From CAYWKS01 sp964458935 (lineage in GTDB: Bacteria; Planctomycetota; Phycisphaerae; Phycisphaerales; Zrk34), in the NCBI GenBank assembly GCA_964458935.1, contig CAYWKS010000035.1, positions 1-27,369 of the forward strand: DNA of 27,369 nt, in the 5' to 3' direction. A program made the translations under genes and the position numbers. Under the pieces are notes generated by a model. The model saw only the letters and a program-made list of their open reading frames with translations. It had not been told where the DNA came from and ran no database searches. Each line of letters starts with the position of its first letter. Position 1 is the stretch's first letter. This document shows positions 15,040-23,555 of the stretch, one piece after another.

Positions 15040-16656
15040 TCACACCTGCACCCGGGCCAGCTCGCGACGGCGGAAGATCAGCCAGCCCACCATCACCGTG
15101 ACGCCGGTCCACACCGCCCCGATCCACAGCGCGCAGTCACCGAGCGTCCGCCAGGCGATGTAACGGCCCTCGACCAGCGCGGTCGCCGGCTCGTATCGGC
15201 CATACTGTTGGAGCGTGAAGGTGATCGCCTGCGCGATCCACTTGAGCACGGTCATCGCGGGGCCGCCGTGGCGATCGTAGTAGACGATCGCATCGGTGAG
15301 GAACCCGCTCGCCCAGGCCCCGACGAACACGAGCATCGACGCCAGCGCCGCGACGGGGAAGCCCAGGAACGCCGCCATCAGCAGCCCCAGCCCCGCGAGG
15401 AACGCCAGCTTGATCCAGATGACCACCAGCGCCCGGATGAAGTTCGAGGCGAAGTCATCCACGCGGTACATCAGCCGCAGCCCCTCGTCGGCGACGAAGG
15501 TCAGCGAACGCTCGCGGTCGAAGTTGATCACGCCGATCCGCAGTTGTCCATCCTCGATCGCCTCGACCGGCACGAGCAGGGTCTGGCGGATGTTCAGCGC
15601 CGCCTGTTGCGGTTCGCGGGTCAGCGGGCGACCCGCCGCCACAAACAGCACACGCTGCTGGTCGCCCACCGCGCCGCGGAGCTTGTACTCCAGTTGGACG
15701 GTGCGGCCGAACGCGTCGGCCTGGCCGAGCCCATCGAAGACGTAGACCGCGCGGTCGTTGGCCCGCCCGAGCGGCGCCAGGCTGCGAAACGCCGAGAGCA
15801 CCTGTTGGCGGACCTCGCGGCGGAGTTCGGCCTCGCCACCGCGCTCGATGACGTACGCCTGCCCGCGCTCGGCGATGATCCTTTCGACCCGCTGGTCGAT
15901 GCGGTCGAGCACCTCCTGCGGCGGGCTGGGCTGCGCCCCGACCCGCGCGGTCAGCACTTTGTCCGTGACGTTCTGGCGATCCAGCGCGTCGGTCGCCGGA
16001 AGGTTCACCATGTACAACGTCACGAAGCCGTAGACCGCCAGCCCGACCACCGCCACGAGCACCGCGTTCAACGACACGATGCCCAGCCACTTGCCCAACA
16101 GGTAGCGGCCGCGGTCGATGGGCTTGGTCATGATGGTGAAGATCTGCTTGTGCTCGATCTCCTGGCTGAGCGTCCAGCACGCCAGCAGGATGGTCAGCAG
16201 GCTCAGCACGAGCATGGGCGAGGGCGGGAACAGGCGCAGCCCCAGCGTGTAGCCGAGGAACTGCTGGATGCGATACTCCAGCGGGTCGTCACCGGTCACA
16301 ACGAGCGGGATCATCGCGAGGATCAGCACCATCGCGACGAGGAAGGCGATCGAGACGTTCATGCGGATCGCTTCGGTCACGACCGCCCGCGCCACCCCGA
16401 CCACCGGCAACCGCGGCTGCAGCACGAGCATCAGCAGCCAATAGCCGAGCAGGAACGCCCCGGCGACGAGGCAGGCGCCCCCGACGAACACCGCCGCTTC
16501 GTGCAGCGTGGTCGGCTCATCCCCGGCCATGGCGAACCAGCTCACGCCCGCGGCCCCGGGGGCCAGCAGCGCCACGCGCAGCAGCAGGCCGCGCAGCGTG
16601 AACAACCTCGCATCTGAGCCGGGCTTCGCCTTCTTGTTGGGGGGCGTGCGGTTCAT
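15040..16656 (-). CDS. ABC-2 type transporter permease with a large extracytoplasmic domain
   Basis: This 538-residue membrane protein has hydrophobic segments at about 22-43, 54-80, 100-120, 148-165 and 188-215. A long extracytoplasmic domain of about 190 residues (220-405) follows, then further segments at about 408-465 and 500-527. The motif SQEIEHKQIFTIMTKPI (164-180), followed by RYLLGKWLG, is a hallmark of ABC-2 permeases of the NosY/GldF kind and sits at the cytoplasmic coupling loop. The start ATG overlaps the stop of the ATPase gene (ATGA at 16653-16656), so the two are translationally coupled and form one exporter. The substrate is unknown. The large external domain is unusual for simple drug exporters and suggests action on a periplasmic or envelope substrate. 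Confidence 0.9.
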   Translation of the reverse strand: MNRTPPNKKAKPGSDARLFTLRGLLLRVALLAPGAAGVSWFAMAGDEPTTLHEAAVFVGGACLVAGAFLLGYWLLMLVLQPRLPVVGVARAVVTEAIRMNVSIAFLVAMVLILAMIPLVVTGDDPLEYRIQQFLGYTLGLRLFPPSPMLVLSLLTILLACWTLSQEIEHKQIFTIMTKPIDRGRYLLGKWLGIVSLNAVLVAVVGLAVYGFVTLYMVNLPATDALDRQNVTDKVLTARVGAQPSPPQEVLDRIDQRVERIIAERGQAYVIERGGEAELRREVRQQVLSAFRSLAPLGRANDRAVYVFDGLGQADAFGRTVQLEYKLRGAVGDQQRVLFVAAGRPLTREPQQAALNIRQTLLVPVEAIEDGQLRIGVINFDRERSLTFVADEGLRLMYRVDDFASNFIRALVVIWIKLAFLAGLGLLMAAFLGFPVAALASMLVFVGAWASGFLTDAIVYYDRHGGPAMTVLKWIAQAITFTLQQYGRYEPATALVEGRYIAWRTLGDCALWIGAVWTGVTVMVGWLIFRRRELARVQV

Positions 16657-17846
16657 GTCTCACGGCGGTGATCGCGGCCTTCGGGCTCCTCGCCGCCGAC
16701 GAGGCCTTCAATGACATCGCGATCGACCGGGGGCTCGGCGGGCGGCAGGGCCGGGGGCTCGGCGACCGGCTCGGTCTGACGCCGCGTCAACTCGCCGAGC
16801 AGGTCGGCGTCAGGCTGGCCCGCGGGCCCCGGCGGCGGGGCCGGCGCGGCGCGGGGCGGGCCGGCCGGCGCGGGCTGCGTCAGGCTGTCGATCACGGCCT
16901 GGCCGTCGACCTGCTCGGGCATGTGGGCCTCGCGGCCGAGGAACTCGGCGACCCGCCCGCCGGCGCGGGCGCCGCTGGTCGCCACGCCCTCGCTCTGGGC
17001 CCGGTGCACGATGTCCAGGAACAGCGACTCGAGCTTCTGCCGGGGCTGATCGACGCGGCGGATCGCCTTGCCTTCCTCGGCCTCGATGAGCCGCTCGATC
17101 TTGGCGATCGTCTCGGCGCGCAGCTCGTCGGTCTCGATGATCCGCGTGCCCTCGACGGTGAGCAGCTCATCGACGGTGCCCTCGGCCCGCTTGCGCCCGC
17201 CGTAGAGGATCGCCACGCGATCGCAGACGTCCTCGACGTCGGCGAGCAGGTGCGAGCTGAGCAGGATGGTCTTGCCGCGCTCCTTGAGGTGGAGGATCAG
17301 GTCCTTGATCTGTCGCGTGCCGATGGGATCGAGGCCGGTGGTCGGCTCGTCGAGGATGAGCAGGTCGGGGTCGTTGATCAGCGCCTGGGCGAGGCCGATG
17401 CGGCGTTGCATGCCCTTGGAGTACTCGCCGACGGGTCGGCGCTGCACGGCGTCGAGCCCGACCATCTCCAGGAGCATGTCGATCCGCCGGGCGCGGGTGG
17501 GGGCGTCCTGGTTGAACAGCCGGCCGTAGTAATCCAGCGTCTCGCGGGCGTTGAGGAAGCGGTACAGGTACGACTCTTCGGGGAGGTAGCCGATGCGTTT
17601 CTTGATGGCGACATCGGTGGGGAGCTTGCCGAAGACGGCGACGCGGCCCCGCGTGGGGAACAGCAGGCCGAGGATGATCTTAATGGTGGTGCTCTTGCCC
17701 GAGCCGTTGGGCCCGAGCAGCCCGAACACCTGCCTCGGGGCGACGCCGAGGTCGAGCTGGTCGACCGCGACGACGCGGGAGCGCAGCCAGAAGTCCTTGA
17801 ACTGCTTGGTCAGGCCGCGGGTCTCGATGACGGGCGTGTCGGGCAT
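16653..17846 (-). CDS. ABC transporter ATP-binding protein with a Pro-rich, motif-bearing C-terminal tail
   Basis: About 397 residues. The nucleotide-binding domain is complete: Walker A GPNGSGKST (45-53), Q-loop region near 88-92 (GYLPEE), signature YSKGMQRR (142-149), Walker B LLILDEP (162-168) and switch His199 (LLSSHLL). It powers the permease encoded immediately downstream. I chose the ATG at 17846, where homology to ABC ATPases begins (VIETRGLTKQF); an ATG at 17882 would start inside the HflK-like gene. After residue 300 comes a tail of about 100 residues, rich in Pro and Ala, with three similar short acidic-hydrophobic motifs (AVIDSLTQ at 307, DLLGELTRR at 338, DVIEGLVGG at 367). Such a tail is not part of the usual family and may dock other proteins. 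Confidence 0.95.
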   Translation of the reverse strand: MPDTPVIETRGLTKQFKDFWLRSRVVAVDQLDLGVAPRQVFGLLGPNGSGKSTTIKIILGLLFPTRGRVAVFGKLPTDVAIKKRIGYLPEESYLYRFLNARETLDYYGRLFNQDAPTRARRIDMLLEMVGLDAVQRRPVGEYSKGMQRRIGLAQALINDPDLLILDEPTTGLDPIGTRQIKDLILHLKERGKTILLSSHLLADVEDVCDRVAILYGGRKRAEGTVDELLTVEGTRIIETDELRAETIAKIERLIEAEEGKAIRRVDQPRQKLESLFLDIVHRAQSEGVATSGARAGGRVAEFLGREAHMPEQVDGQAVIDSLTQPAPAGPPRAAPAPPPGPAGQPDADLLGELTRRQTEPVAEPPALPPAEPPVDRDVIEGLVGGEEPEGRDHRRET

Positions 17847-17865
17847 GGGAACAACTGCCTGGTGA

Positions 17866-19257
17866 CTAGCGGGGCGAGGCATTATTCGCGGCGGCGTCCT
17901 CGATCTCCTGCCGGCGCTGGGCGGTCTGGCGGGCGCGGCGGACCTCGGGGTCGCGGCCGATCTCGATGTACAGTTCGTCGGCGTCCTCGGTGAGCCAGAA
18001 CGTCTCGACGTCCTCGGCGGTGAAGATCGCTTGCAGCGTGTCCTGGCGGAGCCGCTCCCGGATGATCCGTTCCAGCGACGGGTCGTCCTTGTACTTGTCG
18101 TACTGGCTGAGGAAGGCGTCGGCCTCGGACTTCATCGCCGCCTCGATGTTGGTGCGGTCGGCGTCGGCCCGGTTGATCCGTTCGGCGACGGCGCCGCCGA
18201 TCTCGTGCTTCGCGAGCGACTGCGGCGAGGCGAGCATCTCATCGATGGCGGCGCGGGCTTGGGCGATGGCCCCGGCATCCGCGGCGGCGCGGGCCCGCTC
18301 GTAGGACTCGATCGCGGCGAGCAGGACGGCGTGGCCCCGGCCGGCGGTCTCGATCAGGATCCGCTGCTGCTGCTGTCGGGCTTCCTCGATCCGCTGGGCC
18401 TTGGTGCTCTGGGCATTGTTGACCTCGTTGAAGGCGGCGAGCACGTCACCGACCGGCGGCGTGGGGGTGTTCAGGAACACGTCGGTGATCTCGATGCCCG
18501 CGCCCATCGCCTCGAGCTTCTCGTGGGCGATCCGGCGGATCCGCTGGCGGTCGACGTTGCTGGCCACGAACTGGTCCACGTCGGTCGCGGCCACGACGTG
18601 CACGATGGCGGACTCGACGACCTGGCGGACGACGTCGGCGGCGCGGCGGAGCGATTCCTTCACGTCGGTCGCCCCGATGTTCCGGGCGAAGTCCGACGCC
18701 CCGTCCTCCGTGATCCGGTAAGCCACGCTCCACTTGCCGTGCACGATGTTGCGATCGGCGGTCAGCAGCGACCCGTCCCGGCCCGGCTGCAGCCCGCCGA
18801 TCGGGGCGCGCACCTGCTCCAGCGGCTTGTCGCGGTCGGCCTCACGCGGCTCGAACCAGAACGCCCCATCGATCTGCAGCAACTGCGCATCGATCGGGAT
18901 CACCACCACGCGGTCGATCGGCTCGGGCAGGGCGAAGTGGGCCCCGGGCTTGAGGACCTCGGTGACGAAGCGGCGCTGGTCGCCCTCGCCGACCCACTGC
19001 CCCCGCGGGGCGCCGAACCGCAGCACGATGCCGACCTGGTTCTGGCTGATCATGTTGTAGCTGCCCTGGGCGATGAACGCGACGAGCAGCGCGATCACGA
19101 CGAACTTGAGTATGCCGAAGCTGATCCGCAGCGCCTCGGCGAGCGAGCGGTTGGCCGCGTCGAAGTCGTCGGTGTTCAACTCGCGCGTGGGGTGCGCGTG
19201 GAACGGATCGCCCGGGCCGTGCGCGTCGTGGTCGTGATGGTCGTGGGGGTCGGGCAT
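17866..19257 (-). CDS. SPFH/prohibitin-domain membrane protein, HflK-like
   Basis: The 463-residue protein begins with a His/Asp-rich cytoplasmic segment (seven His in the first 22 residues), then a membrane helix at about 46-66 and an SPFH domain starting at ISQNQVGIVLRFGAP (70-84). A long helical, Gln/Arg/Ala-rich region follows (about 290-400), as in HflK and prohibitins. In known systems HflK and HflC form a large cage around the FtsH protease or organise membrane domains; no ftsH gene is in this window. It starts one base after the HflC-like gene stops (TGACATG). The pair therefore looks like a coupled HflC/HflK unit, in the reverse order to E. coli, and the next gene downstream is an ABC ATPase. 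Confidence 0.88.
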   Translation of the reverse strand: MPDPHDHHDHDAHGPGDPFHAHPTRELNTDDFDAANRSLAEALRISFGILKFVVIALLVAFIAQGSYNMISQNQVGIVLRFGAPRGQWVGEGDQRRFVTEVLKPGAHFALPEPIDRVVVIPIDAQLLQIDGAFWFEPREADRDKPLEQVRAPIGGLQPGRDGSLLTADRNIVHGKWSVAYRITEDGASDFARNIGATDVKESLRRAADVVRQVVESAIVHVVAATDVDQFVASNVDRQRIRRIAHEKLEAMGAGIEITDVFLNTPTPPVGDVLAAFNEVNNAQSTKAQRIEEARQQQQRILIETAGRGHAVLLAAIESYERARAAADAGAIAQARAAIDEMLASPQSLAKHEIGGAVAERINRADADRTNIEAAMKSEADAFLSQYDKYKDDPSLERIIRERLRQDTLQAIFTAEDVETFWLTEDADELYIEIGRDPEVRRARQTAQRRQEIEDAAANNASPR

Positions 19258-19258
19258 G

Positions 19259-20179
19259 TCAGCGTGACTCGGTCGCGGCCGGTTCGCCCTGCAGGAGCAG
19301 GCTCACCGGGAACAGCCTCGGGTCGGCGAGGATCGTGGCGTTGCTCTTGAACATCTGCCGCAGCGCCTCCAGCGACCGCTGGAAGTTCGCGAAGTCTTCA
19401 TCCTGCTTGAAGACCTGGTAGACGTCGGCGACGGCGCGGCGGCCCTCGGCGCGGATCTGGTCGGCGCGGAGGTCGACGAAGCTGAGGATCCGCTCGCGGG
19501 CGCTCTCGGCGTCGCCGCGGATGCCGCTGGCGGCCGCGACGCCCTCGCTCTCGGCCTTCTGCGCCAGCCGCTGCCGCGTCGACCGCATCCGCTCGAAGAC
19601 CTTCTGCGTCACGTCCGCCGGCAGCACCAGTCGCTTGATCCCGATCGTCGTGATCTCGATGCCGTAGGCGCGTTCGTCCAGCGCGCCCTGCAGCCCGGCG
19701 CGGATCTGCTGCTCCGCCTCGGCCAGCGCTTCGCCGTCCGGGTCGGTCAGCTCATCGAAGGTGAACGTGCTGATCCACGTCTTGGCGTCGCGCAACCGTG
19801 CGACCAACTGCTTGCGGGCCTCGTCCTCGGTGCGGAGTTGCGTGTTGAACGCCAGCGGATCGCTGATCCGCCAGCCCATGAACAGCGACGGGATGATCGC
19901 CTGATTGTCGGCGGTCTGCATCTGCTCCAGGCGCGTCTCCAGCACCTGGACGCGGGCGTCGTAGGTGTGCACCTTCTGGATCGGCCAGATCCATCGGAAG
20001 CGGAGGTTGCCCAGCACAGCGCCGCGGCCCTCGGCCCCGTGGTAGACCGAATCTTCGTCGGCCGCGCCGAACGTCTGTACGACGGCGACCTCGTTGAAGC
20101 TCACCTGGTAGGTGATCATGAAGCCGGCAAAGACGACGATCAGCACCAGCGCGAGGATGACGGTTGCAAGGTTATTCAT
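19259..20179 (-). CDS. hflC: SPFH/prohibitin-domain membrane protein, HflC-like
   Basis: This 306-residue protein has the length and layout of HflC: one N-terminal membrane helix (5-27), an SPFH domain from EVAVVQTFG (31-39) onward, the YGIEITTIGIKRLVLP block (172-187) followed by FERMRSTRQRLAQKAESEG, and a C-terminal SLEALRQMF with DPRLFPVSLL. HflC partners HflK in complexes that control FtsH-dependent proteolysis or membrane domain structure. It lies between two other SPFH genes, six bases after the first and one base before the third. The family assignment is firm; whether it regulates FtsH here or serves the adjacent ABC and VWA genes is not shown by the sequence. Confidence 0.9.
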   Translation of the reverse strand: MNNLATVILALVLIVVFAGFMITYQVSFNEVAVVQTFGAADEDSVYHGAEGRGAVLGNLRFRWIWPIQKVHTYDARVQVLETRLEQMQTADNQAIIPSLFMGWRISDPLAFNTQLRTEDEARKQLVARLRDAKTWISTFTFDELTDPDGEALAEAEQQIRAGLQGALDERAYGIEITTIGIKRLVLPADVTQKVFERMRSTRQRLAQKAESEGVAAASGIRGDAESARERILSFVDLRADQIRAEGRRAVADVYQVFKQDEDFANFQRSLEALRQMFKSNATILADPRLFPVSLLLQGEPAATESR

Positions 20180-20185
20180 GGCGGC

Positions 20186-22309
20186 TCACTCGTTGGCGGA
20201 CAGGTCGATCTGCCCGAACCCGGATTCGAACTCCTTCAGGTCGGTGCGGACGGTCAGGTCATCAGTGTCGGCGAGGATGAGGTACTTGCGGGAGTCCCGG
20301 AAGCCCTCGGCCAGCGCCTCGAGGTAATGGCGAACCTTGTAGTAGGACGGGGCGGCCTGGTAGGCGAGCCGATCCTGCTCGAAGAGGATCGCCTGCCCGC
20401 GTTCGGCGTTCTCGATCGACCAGCGCTGGGCGCGGGCGGCGGCGATGCGCTCGGAGGCGATGCCGCCGGCGTCGCGGACCAGCCGCTCGATGTGCAGCCC
20501 CTGCTCGTCGATCCGCGCCGGGTCAGCGCCGGCCTGCTTGAGCCGGTTGCGCTGCTCGATCTCGTCGACGATCTGCCGGGCCTGTTCGACCGAGCCGGCG
20601 ACCTCGACGAGTTGCTGGATGGCGTCGCGGCGGGCCTGCTCGATGAGGACCTGGCGCTGCTGGGCGGCGATCACGGTGGCGTGGAAGGCCTCGGCGACCG
20701 GCTGGGGCGGATGGATCGAGGCGACGGGCGTGGCGACGATCTGCACGCCGAGCCCGGCGCGATCGACCTCGGCCTGCAGGCGTCGCCGCAGGTCCGCGCT
20801 CGCCTGCCGCCGCGCCGGGCCGATCCACGCGTCGATGTCGCGCCGCAGCAGGTACCGCCCCACCACCAGGTCGGCGATGTCGCGCAGCCGCTGATCCGGG
20901 TCCGCGCTGGAGGTCGCGTAGGCCAGCACATCGCTCACACGCCACTGGACCATGACTTCGGCGTTCACCAGCGACACGCTGGGCGCCCGCCCGGCGGAGG
21001 CCGGCGGCGCATCCGGCGCCGCGCCCTGAAGGGCCGGCTCGACCGGGCCCCGCTCGCGCTCGGCCGGCGGGTCCACCGGCGGCGCGACGATCAGGTGCAA
21101 CGGCTCGGTCGCGTAGTGCTCGTTGGTCCACAGGATCGGAACGTCTTCCGTGAGGTCCACGCCGCTGCCGGCGTTGAATTGCCGCACCACCGTCACGTCG
21201 TATCGGTGCACCGAGTCGACCGGCCAGGGCAGCTTGAAGTGCAGGCCGGGCCCGATCGGCTCGCCGACCAGCCGCCCGAACCGCGCCACCAGCGCCCGCT
21301 CGTGCGACTCGACGACCACAAAGCTGCTCAAGCCCACCAGCGCCGCCAGCCCCAGCAGCACCAGCCAGCCCAGCGACCGGCTGAATAACTGCCAGAACCA
21401 CGACTGGGTGATCTCAAACCCGAACTGATAGTTGATCGCCTCGTTGATGCTCCGGGCGATCGATTCGGGGCTGGTCAGGAAACTGAGCAGTCGGGAGTCG
21501 AACGCCGGCCGCGGCATCTCCCCCGCCTTCCGAGGGCGGTAGAGGCTCAGCAACTGGTTGAGCACCATCTCCGAGCCGACGACGATCATGAATCCCGGCA
21601 CGACAATCGTCAGGTACTTCAGCAGCCCGCCGACCTCGGCGTAGAGCAGCCCGTAGCCGGTGGCCACCAGCGCGGCCACGAGGCTGGCGCCCATGAGGTA
21701 GCCCGCGCCGCCGCGGAGCAGCGACCACGCCGCCATCCGCGCCATGCCCGCGATGTAGCGGCTGACCAGGAAACTCAGGAACGCGATGCCCACGAGGAAC
21801 GCGAGCACGAAGCCCGGCTCGGCCAGGCCCTGCTCGCCCACGATCTGCAATTGCAGCGGATCGACGTCGACCACGTCGCTGGCCAGCGGCTTGGCGGCGA
21901 GCAGGCCGACGTTGCGGCTGATCAGCCACGCGCCGACGCCGACGAGGTAGCCCGCGGTGGCCAGGCTGAACGCCGGCAGCGCCCACCGGACCATCCGCTC
22001 CAGCCGCCGCCTGGCGACCGACAGGTCGTCGGCGCTGGTCTGGAAGATGGAGCTGTCGGCGCCGTGGCGCTGCTGGAGCTGTTCGGTTTCCAGGGCCTCG
22101 ATGCGTTCGAGCTTGTGCTGCTGGTAGACGATGGCGAGCACGACCCAGACGCCCACGCCGCCGAAGGCGTGCCAGACCGCCGCCCGGAGCACGGCGCTGT
22201 CCAGCCACCAGGTCAGCAGCAGCAGCACCGCCGCCACGACCAGCTGCACCGCCCCGCCCAGCAGCGACGCCGACACCCCGCGTTGATAGGCCTGTTGATC
22301 GTGACTCAT
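20186..22309 (-). CDS. Large multi-span SPFH-domain protein (HflK-like domain behind seven membrane helices)
   Basis: About 707 residues. I chose the ATG at 22309, preceded by AGGAACG; the longer frame adds an Arg-rich stretch with no support. Residues 17-36, 49-63, 109-130, 166-184, 203-224, 231-250 and 312-332 are hydrophobic, giving about seven membrane segments. A complete SPFH domain then starts at VVVESHERALVARFGRLVGE (331-350), followed by GPGLHFKLPWPVDSVHRYD and a long helical region with HflK-type repeats (QQRQVLIEQARRDAIQQLVE). Typical HflK has one helix and about 400 residues, so this is an SPFH domain fused behind a polytopic membrane domain. It is the first gene of the long minus-strand run and diverges from an ABC permease gene 125 bases away. 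Confidence 0.9.
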   Translation of the reverse strand: MSHDQQAYQRGVSASLLGGAVQLVVAAVLLLLTWWLDSAVLRAAVWHAFGGVGVWVVLAIVYQQHKLERIEALETEQLQQRHGADSSIFQTSADDLSVARRRLERMVRWALPAFSLATAGYLVGVGAWLISRNVGLLAAKPLASDVVDVDPLQLQIVGEQGLAEPGFVLAFLVGIAFLSFLVSRYIAGMARMAAWSLLRGGAGYLMGASLVAALVATGYGLLYAEVGGLLKYLTIVVPGFMIVVGSEMVLNQLLSLYRPRKAGEMPRPAFDSRLLSFLTSPESIARSINEAINYQFGFEITQSWFWQLFSRSLGWLVLLGLAALVGLSSFVVVESHERALVARFGRLVGEPIGPGLHFKLPWPVDSVHRYDVTVVRQFNAGSGVDLTEDVPILWTNEHYATEPLHLIVAPPVDPPAERERGPVEPALQGAAPDAPPASAGRAPSVSLVNAEVMVQWRVSDVLAYATSSADPDQRLRDIADLVVGRYLLRRDIDAWIGPARRQASADLRRRLQAEVDRAGLGVQIVATPVASIHPPQPVAEAFHATVIAAQQRQVLIEQARRDAIQQLVEVAGSVEQARQIVDEIEQRNRLKQAGADPARIDEQGLHIERLVRDAGGIASERIAAARAQRWSIENAERGQAILFEQDRLAYQAAPSYYKVRHYLEALAEGFRDSRKYLILADTDDLTVRTDLKEFESGFGQIDLSANE

Positions 22310-22434
22310 GCGGCAACGTTCCTGGTCGCTTGAGCGGGGGCGCCTTGACGTCCGCACGCGCGGCGGACTGCAAAGCCCCGACCGGCGTAGTATGCTCGTG
22401 CACCGCGACCGAGGCCAGGACCGCGATACCAGCC

Positions 22435-23448
22435 ATGCTCACCGCGATCTTCACGATCACCCGCAACACGTTCACCGAATCCATCCGCCAGCCGATCTAC
22501 ATGATCCTGCTGATGCTGGGCACGGCGCTGCTGGTGCTGGCGACCGCGTGGAGCGCCAACACGCTCGAAGACGACACGCAACTGCACATGACCACCGCGC
22601 TGGGCGGGGTGTTGCTCGGCGGGCTCGTGCTCGGGTCTCTCGTGGCCAGCGGCGTGCTGACACGCGAGATCGACAACCGCACCGTGCTGACCGTGATCAG
22701 CAAGCCGATCGGCCGACCCGCGTTCGTGCTGGGCAAGTACCTCGGCGTGGCGGGGGCGGTCGGGCTGGGCGTGTGGGTCTGGTCGATGGTCTTCCTGCTC
22801 ACCCTCCGCCACAAGGTCCCCACCGCCGCGGGCGACCAGCTCGACCTGCCGGTCATCGTCTTCGGGTCCGTCGCCCTGGTCGTCGCCCTGGTCGTCAGCG
22901 TCTGGGGCAACTACTTCTACAACTGGGTCTTCACCGCGACGCTGATCCGCCTGTTCGCCGCGGGCGTGACGCTGGCCTACCTGCTCGTGCTCATGGTCAA
23001 CAAGCAGTGGGAGTTCCAGTCCATCGTCACGGAGTTCGACCCCGAGCTGGCGCCGATCACCAACTACGGCGAGCGGCCCAAGAGCCTGGTGCAGGTCTGC
23101 ATCGCCCTGCTGCTCGTGTTCGAAGCGGTCTGGCTGCTGTCGGCGCTGGCGGTCGCGATCTCGACGCGGCTCGGCTACGTGTTGACGCTGATCGTGAGCA
23201 CCGGCGTGTTCGCGCTGGGGCTGATGAGCGACTGGCTGTTCGGCCGCTTCGCCCAGACCAACCTCGCCGCCGACTTGGCCTATCGCTTCGTGCCCAACCT
23301 GCAGGTCTTCTTCCTCGCCGACGCGCTGATGCTCAACCACTCCGCCGATGCGACCTACGTGCTGACGGCCAGCGGGTACGCGGCGCTGTGGATCGGCGCG
23401 TGGCTCGCACTGGGGATCGCGCTGTTCCAGACCCGCGAGACCGGCTGA
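22435..23448 (+). CDS. ABC-2 type transporter permease, divergent from the SPFH/ABC operon
   Basis: About 337 residues, all multi-span. The start at the ATG at 22435 fits because family homology begins at once (MLTAIFTITRNTFTESIRQP); the longer upstream frame has no support. Membrane segments lie at about 19-41, 53-75, 103-123, 135-160 and several more to the C-terminus. The cytoplasmic motif TREIDNRTVLTVISKPI followed by FVLGKYLGV (76-105) closely matches SQEIEHKQIFTIMTKPI and YLLGKWLGI of the permease at 15040-16656. No ATPase gene lies beside it on this strand. It may pair with the ATPase at 16653-17846, either as a second, alternative permease or as part of a heterodimer. No clear promoter or ribosome binding site is visible upstream. 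Confidence 0.9.
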   Translation: MLTAIFTITRNTFTESIRQPIYMILLMLGTALLVLATAWSANTLEDDTQLHMTTALGGVLLGGLVLGSLVASGVLTREIDNRTVLTVISKPIGRPAFVLGKYLGVAGAVGLGVWVWSMVFLLTLRHKVPTAAGDQLDLPVIVFGSVALVVALVVSVWGNYFYNWVFTATLIRLFAAGVTLAYLLVLMVNKQWEFQSIVTEFDPELAPITNYGERPKSLVQVCIALLLVFEAVWLLSALAVAISTRLGYVLTLIVSTGVFALGLMSDWLFGRFAQTNLAADLAYRFVPNLQVFFLADALMLNHSADATYVLTASGYAALWIGAWLALGIALFQTRETG

Positions 23449-23555
23449 GCCGCCAACGCGGAGCCCGCGCCGCGCCGTCCGAGTTGCGGCCGGCCCGCGG
23501 GCATCCGCGTCGCACCGGTTGAGCTTCGAATCTCGCCTTGGGCGTTTCATCCGAT

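Noticed and set aside
12852..15101. Plus-strand open frame of about 749 codons opposite the 728-residue anchored gene
   Set aside because: The minus-strand reading has a signal anchor, balanced composition and a coupled start; the plus-strand protein is Arg/Leu/Asp/His-rich without motifs.
22345..22396. TTGACG at 22345 and TATGCT at 22391 as a promoter for the divergent permease
   Set aside because: The two hexamers are 40 bases apart, far from the needed 16-18, and no good partner hexamer sits at the right distance from either.
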